From Bacteroidales bacterium UBA4814 (lineage in GTDB: Bacteria > Bacteroidota > Bacteroidia > Bacteroidales > UBA7960), in NCBI GenBank assembly GCA_002402465.1, contig DHFW01000013.1:1-61211 (forward strand): DNA of 61,211 bases, given 5' to 3'. Position 1 is the stretch's first letter, and each line of letters begins with the position of its first letter. Made by a program: the position numbers and the translations under genes. Positions 57,454-61,211 of this stretch are shown in pieces. The notes below the pieces were generated by a model. It ran no database searches and was not told the origin of the DNA. It saw only the letters and a program-made list of their open reading frames with translations.

Positions 57454-58692
57454 ATGCAAGACACTTTTAGTTTCTGGAAAACGATGTTGCTGGCATTTTT
57501 TATTTTGCTGCCCATACTGCCATCGTGCATGAACGCTCCCAGCGCAAAGGAGCAGCAGACCAAAGAAGAAAGCCCCGGCATCGTAACCGGTGCCGAACGC
57601 ACAGCTGAGTATTTTCCACTGCTTCCTGGAAAGCGCATAGCCGTAGCAGGCAATCATAGCAGCAGGATAGGAGAGGTGCACCTTGTAGATTCCTTGCTGG
57701 CAGCAGGTTTCAATGTGGTTAAGGTCTTCAGCCCTGAGCATGGTTTCAGGGGGCAGGCTGCTGATGGGGAGCTGGTTCAGAGCACCACCGATGAACGCAC
57801 TGGCATTCCCATTGTGAGCCTCTACGGCGCCAACCGCAAGCCCACCCCGGAGCAGCTGGCCGATGTGGACCTAATCGTTTTCGATATTCAGGATGTGGGC
57901 ATGCGCTTCTATACCTATATCTCTACCATGACGCTGATTATGCGGGCAGCAGCAACAAAAGGAATACCCGTGATGGTGCTCGACCGGCCCAACCCACACG
58001 GACATTATGTTGATGGGCCAATGCTCGACCTTGCATACACATCATTTGTGGGAATGCACCCCATACCCGTGGTGCACGGCATGACCATTGGCGAGTATGC
58101 CCGCATGGTGAACGGCGAAGGATGGCTGGGATTCGAACGAACCTGCGAACTGACGGTGATTCAGGTGGAAAACTACACGCACAGCGATTTTTATCAACTG
58201 CCGTTGCCGCCCTCGCCAAATTTACCCAATATGCTGGCAGTGTATCTTTATCCTTCCCTTTGTTTTTTCGAAGGTACAGCCGTAAGCGTTGGCAGAGGTA
58301 CCCAAATGCCTTTCCAGGTTTTCGGCCATCCGGATTTCTCCGCTGAGAAATACCCCCTGCGGTTTACCCCGCAAAGTGTGCAGGCTTCCGTTAACCCGCC
58401 GTTGTTGGGAAAAGAATGCAAGGGGCGCGACCTGCGCGATATACCAATCGAAACCCTGCAGACAGAAAGACGCATCAACCTGTCGTACCTTTTGGAGGCT
58501 TACCGCGATTTCCCAGAAAAGGAAAAATTCTTTATTACTTCCTCATTCGACCGCCTGGCAGGCAGCAATTTGCTGCGCAACCAGATACTGGCCGGCCTCA
58601 ACGAAGAGCAGATCCGCCAATCGTGGCAGGAAGGCCTGGAGGCATTCAAAAAAATTCGGGCAAAGTACCTGCTTTACCCTGATTTTGATTAG
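57454..58692 (+). CDS. namZ: Exo-beta-N-acetylmuramidase, NamZ/DUF1343 family
   Basis: 412 residues with a lipobox (ILPSC, C25), so an exported lipoprotein. DUF1343 pattern: VFSPEHGFRGQA (about residues 92-103), VFDIQDVGMRFYTYISTM (about 144-161), DRPNPHGHYVDGP and GRGTQMPFQVFG. NamZ (GH171) removes MurNAc from the non-reducing end of peptidoglycan fragments. An internal in-frame ATG (residue 11) could also be the start. The next gene, prmC, begins 12 bases after it. Confidence 0.85.
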   Translation: MQDTFSFWKTMLLAFFILLPILPSCMNAPSAKEQQTKEESPGIVTGAERTAEYFPLLPGKRIAVAGNHSSRIGEVHLVDSLLAAGFNVVKVFSPEHGFRGQAADGELVQSTTDERTGIPIVSLYGANRKPTPEQLADVDLIVFDIQDVGMRFYTYISTMTLIMRAAATKGIPVMVLDRPNPHGHYVDGPMLDLAYTSFVGMHPIPVVHGMTIGEYARMVNGEGWLGFERTCELTVIQVENYTHSDFYQLPLPPSPNLPNMLAVYLYPSLCFFEGTAVSVGRGTQMPFQVFGHPDFSAEKYPLRFTPQSVQASVNPPLLGKECKGRDLRDIPIETLQTERRINLSYLLEAYRDFPEKEKFFITSSFDRLAGSNLLRNQILAGLNEEQIRQSWQEGLEAFKKIRAKYLLYPDFD

Positions 58693-58704
58693 GGAGACTG
58701 AATA

Positions 58705-59589
58705 ATGCAAAAATCAGGAAAAGATTCTATCGGCGCAGCCTGGCAGTGGTTTTTAAAAACCCTGGGGCAAATTTATCCTCCCAATGAGCTGCAGGCCATT
58801 GGCAGGGAAGTCTTCAGGCATTACTTTGGTTTGGGGCCGGCCGAAAGGGTTTTGGCGCAGGATTCACCCCTAACTGATGACCAGCTGCAAACCCTCGAAA
58901 GGGTTATCGCCCAGCTTAAGAAGCATGTTCCATTGCAGCATATCACAGGTCTTGCGCCCTTTTTTGGTCTGGAATTTAAGGTGAATGAAAGCGTGCTCAT
59001 TCCAAGGCCCGAAACTGAAGAACTTGTGTTATGGGTGCTCGAAACGCTGGAGAAGAAACTTGAGCAGGCCACCGCAAAAATCTCAATCCTTGATGTGGGT
59101 ACCGGCAGCGGATGTATTGCCATTGCACTGGCTTCAAATCTTAAAGGAGCCAGCGTAAGCGCCTGCGATGTTTCTGAGTCTGCACTCAAATTGGCCATGG
59201 AAAATGCCAGCCGCAACAAAAAGGAAGTCAGTTTCTTTCTTTGCGATATTTTGCACGACCAGCCCGGGCTACGCAATCTGGATGTGGTGGTAAGCAATCC
59301 GCCTTATATCAGGGAGTCGGAGAAAATACTTATGCAACCCAACGTGCTGAATTTTGAACCCCTTTCAGCCCTTTTTGTCAGAGATAACGATCCCCTGATC
59401 TTTTACCGTGCCATTGCTTCCAGGGCGTTTCACTTGCTCAAGCCCGGCGGCTGGCTGTTCTTCGAAATCAATGAAAGTTTAGGGAGAGAAACAAAGGAAT
59501 GTGTTGAAAAGGAAGGTTTTATTCATGTTGAATTGAAGAAAGATATTAATGGGCGCGATCGCATGATCAGAGCAAGGAAATCGTTGTAG
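58705..59589 (+). CDS. prmC: Release factor glutamine methyltransferase
   Basis: 294 residues. The catalytic N198-P-P-Y201 lies in VVSNPPYIRESE; the SAM-binding motif is DVGTGSGCIAIALA, starting at D130. N-terminal helices contain FFGLEFKVNESVLIPRPETEELV, the PrmC substrate domain (given in part). It methylates the glutamine of GGQ in RF1 (Q234 of prfA in this window) and RF2. Twelve bases after namZ. Confidence 0.93.
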   Translation: MQKSGKDSIGAAWQWFLKTLGQIYPPNELQAIGREVFRHYFGLGPAERVLAQDSPLTDDQLQTLERVIAQLKKHVPLQHITGLAPFFGLEFKVNESVLIPRPETEELVLWVLETLEKKLEQATAKISILDVGTGSGCIAIALASNLKGASVSACDVSESALKLAMENASRNKKEVSFFLCDILHDQPGLRNLDVVVSNPPYIRESEKILMQPNVLNFEPLSALFVRDNDPLIFYRAIASRAFHLLKPGGWLFFEINESLGRETKECVEKEGFIHVELKKDINGRDRMIRARKSL

Positions 59590-59854
59590 GGACAAGTCGC
59601 GACTGGTCCTTACATTGGTTCCTTAATTTTTCCGCCACAAAAACATAAAGCCACAAAATTTCACAAGATAACCCTTTGTTTTTTGTTTTTTTGTGTGGTT
59701 TAGTGTTTTGGTGATTTTGTGGCAACTTGATTTTTTCGGTTTTTTAGTCAATCTCTTTTAATATTTCAATAATTTCATATAATATCTAAAATATTTGGTT
59801 GGGTTAATAATAAAACAGTGTATTGATTAGTTTTGCATTTAAAATCCCAACGCC
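59590..59854. other. AT-rich intergenic region with inverted repeat
   Basis: No gene. GCCACAAAAT (59650-59659) is exactly inverted as ATTTTGTGGC (59714-59723), and GCCACAAAA also occurs at 59634-59642. The flanks of the arms are imperfectly matched over about 30 bases, so this is an aged palindrome. TAGTTTTG at 59828-59835 may be the -7 element of the next gene, 19 bases before its ATG. Confidence 0.5.
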
Positions 59855-61123
59855 ATGATTCAAAACAACATCAAAGAAAACCTGGAAAATCCCCGGGAGC
59901 TGGAGCGGCTGTATCGCCTCGACAAAAGGGCTTTTGAAACCGCATTTCAACAAATCCTTCCTGAAATTGAAAACCATCTATTGGCGGAATTTTGGAGGAT
60001 TCGCCTTTCCGAAGAGCGGGACAAGGACCTTTTTTCCCGCATTAAACGCTACGATATTTTCGCATTGCTGGTCAGCGCCGCCATGGCTGCATTGCTTATC
60101 AAACTGCCTGCCTTGTTTGGCTTCGATCCCGATGCCACCTATTTTCTGCAGCGAAACGCCATCTGGACGGCCTTTTTCGGTCTTTCGCTCTACACCATTC
60201 TCAGCCTGAGGCGGTTCAACATCCGTAAATTGATCTTTACAGGGGTGGCTTTCCTGATCCCGGTGGTTTATATGAATCTATTGCCCATATTGCCTTTCAG
60301 CCATACCATTAATCTGGCTTATGTGCATTTGCCTCTGCTCATGTGGGCCATTTTCGGGATGGTATATATGGACTGGGATTTCACCAGCAAAACCAAACGC
60401 ATCGAATTCATTAAATACAATGGCGAACTGGCCGTGCTCGGTGCCATCATACTGATTGCGGGCGGGGCCCTTACAGGCATTACCATAGGTCTTTTTGAAG
60501 TGATCGACATCAAAATCGAAAACTTCTACATGAATTACATTGTCATGGTGGGACTGGTTGCAGCACCCATCCTAACGGCTTTTATTGTCAGGTTTTTTCC
60601 TAACATTTCAAGTAAGGTGCCACCCATTATTGCACGTATCTTCAGCCCCTTGGTGCTCATTACCCTGGTTGTTTACCTGGTTGCCATGGCCGTTTCCGGG
60701 AAAAATCCCTACCAGGACCGCGACTTCCTGATTATTTTCAACCTGCTGCTGGTCGGGGTCATGGCACTGATCGTGTTCTCCGCGTCAGAGGCGGCCTCTG
60801 GCAGTAAACAGCGCTTCAACGAACTGACGCTCTTCCTTTTGTCGGCAATTACCCTGATTGTAAACCTGGTTGTCCTCTCCGCCATAGTGTATCGCCTTGG
60901 CGAATATGGCTTTACCCCCAACCGCACCGCCGTGCTGGGTTCAAACCTGCTCATCTTTATTCACCTGGCATGGATAATGGTCGATCTCTTCAAAGTCAAC
61001 TTTCGCAAGGCCGGCATCAAAAAGGTGGAAAATACCATTGCCATTTACCTGCCGGTATACGCCGTCTGGACCATTATGGTGATTTTTATCTTTCCCATAA
61101 TTTTTGGGTGGTGGGTAATTTAA
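59855..61123 (+). CDS. DUF4153-like polytopic membrane protein
   Basis: 422 residues. A charged N-terminal segment of about 65 residues is followed by around ten hydrophobic helices. YRLGEYGFTPNRTAVLGSNLLIF (given in part, about residues 347-370) is the conserved block of DUF4153 proteins. Family function is unknown. It starts after a likely -7 element and is a single gene. Confidence 0.75.
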   Translation: MIQNNIKENLENPRELERLYRLDKRAFETAFQQILPEIENHLLAEFWRIRLSEERDKDLFSRIKRYDIFALLVSAAMAALLIKLPALFGFDPDATYFLQRNAIWTAFFGLSLYTILSLRRFNIRKLIFTGVAFLIPVVYMNLLPILPFSHTINLAYVHLPLLMWAIFGMVYMDWDFTSKTKRIEFIKYNGELAVLGAIILIAGGALTGITIGLFEVIDIKIENFYMNYIVMVGLVAAPILTAFIVRFFPNISSKVPPIIARIFSPLVLITLVVYLVAMAVSGKNPYQDRDFLIIFNLLLVGVMALIVFSASEAASGSKQRFNELTLFLLSAITLIVNLVVLSAIVYRLGEYGFTPNRTAVLGSNLLIFIHLAWIMVDLFKVNFRKAGIKKVENTIAIYLPVYAVWTIMVIFIFPIIFGWWVI

Positions 61124-61166
61124 TTGCACAGGGCAGAGGGCAGGGAGCAAGGAATTAATGAATAGG

Positions 61167-61184
61167 CCCGGCATTTATGCCGGG
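61167..61184. repeat. Perfect 8-base inverted repeat
   Basis: CCCGGCAT (61167-61174) and ATGCCGGG (61177-61184), with a two-base centre. No T-run follows, so it is not a standard terminator. It sits just past the last gene. Confidence 0.4.
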
Positions 61185-61211
61185 TACTTGAGTTTGGCTA
61201 ATTTCTCATAT

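Overview
The window reads as chromosome of a Bacteroidota bacterium, most likely class Bacteroidia. Evidence: a family S46 dipeptidyl peptidase with the DPP11 specificity arginine, a PorE-like TPR/PD40/OmpA protein, fused FeoA-FeoB with its Cys-rich partner peptide, the order DUF3822-rsmD-coaD, the order rsfS-ftsH-LUD-DUF2007-cdsA-psd, a Bacteroidetes-type LptD, and many TAnnTTTG (-7) promoter elements in place of a sigma70 -10 box. No tRNA, rRNA or CRISPR array was found.

Layout. Bases 1-5700 are accessory: two RelE-type toxin-antitoxin pairs on the minus strand, a strongly structured non-coding element, two decayed Rhs fragments, an orphan Rhs tip with an M23 peptidase toxin domain followed by a probable lipoprotein immunity gene, and an IS110 element with a one-base frameshift in its transposase and structured flanks that are candidates for a bridge RNA. 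From 5700 the window is core genome. 5724-11574 holds tatA, the OmpA/PD40 protein, purM, prfA and pyrF. 11575-16843 holds dispersed repeats, a DPP11-like peptidase, a fucose-isomerase-fold protein and a DEAD-box helicase. 16860-19503 holds a sugar transporter and ilvE. 19615-26285 is an envelope block (PBP4, MCE/MlaD, amidase, LptD). 26521-32156 holds DUF3822-rsmD-coaD, a Nudix enzyme, pyrE, birA and rsfS. 32199-36672 is ftsH, LUD, DUF2007, cdsA and psd. 36720-42174 holds a HAD phosphatase, recQ and the Feo iron uptake genes. 42403-49796 holds glgB, ychF, rtcB, an NYN/cold-shock protein and hisS. The last part holds hutH, a membrane protein, a zinc phospholipase-like protein, comB, gcvT, sucC, two small genes, namZ, prmC and a DUF4153-like membrane protein.

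How the genes fit together. prfA and prmC form an enzyme-substrate pair: PrmC methylates the GGQ glutamine of RF1. cdsA and psd are two steps of phosphatidylethanolamine synthesis. pyrF and pyrE are the last two steps of UMP synthesis. PBP4, the amidase and NamZ all act on peptidoglycan, next to lipid and LPS transport genes (MCE, LptD). DPP11 and histidine ammonia-lyase suggest use of peptides and amino acids.

Most unusual signals: the Rhs-M23/lipoprotein cassette inside a decayed Rhs locus, the structured flanks of the IS110 element, and a set of short intergenic arrays whose units keep a fixed length (7, 8 or 9 bases) while their letters drift. Two of these arrays lie exactly where Rhs fragments end.
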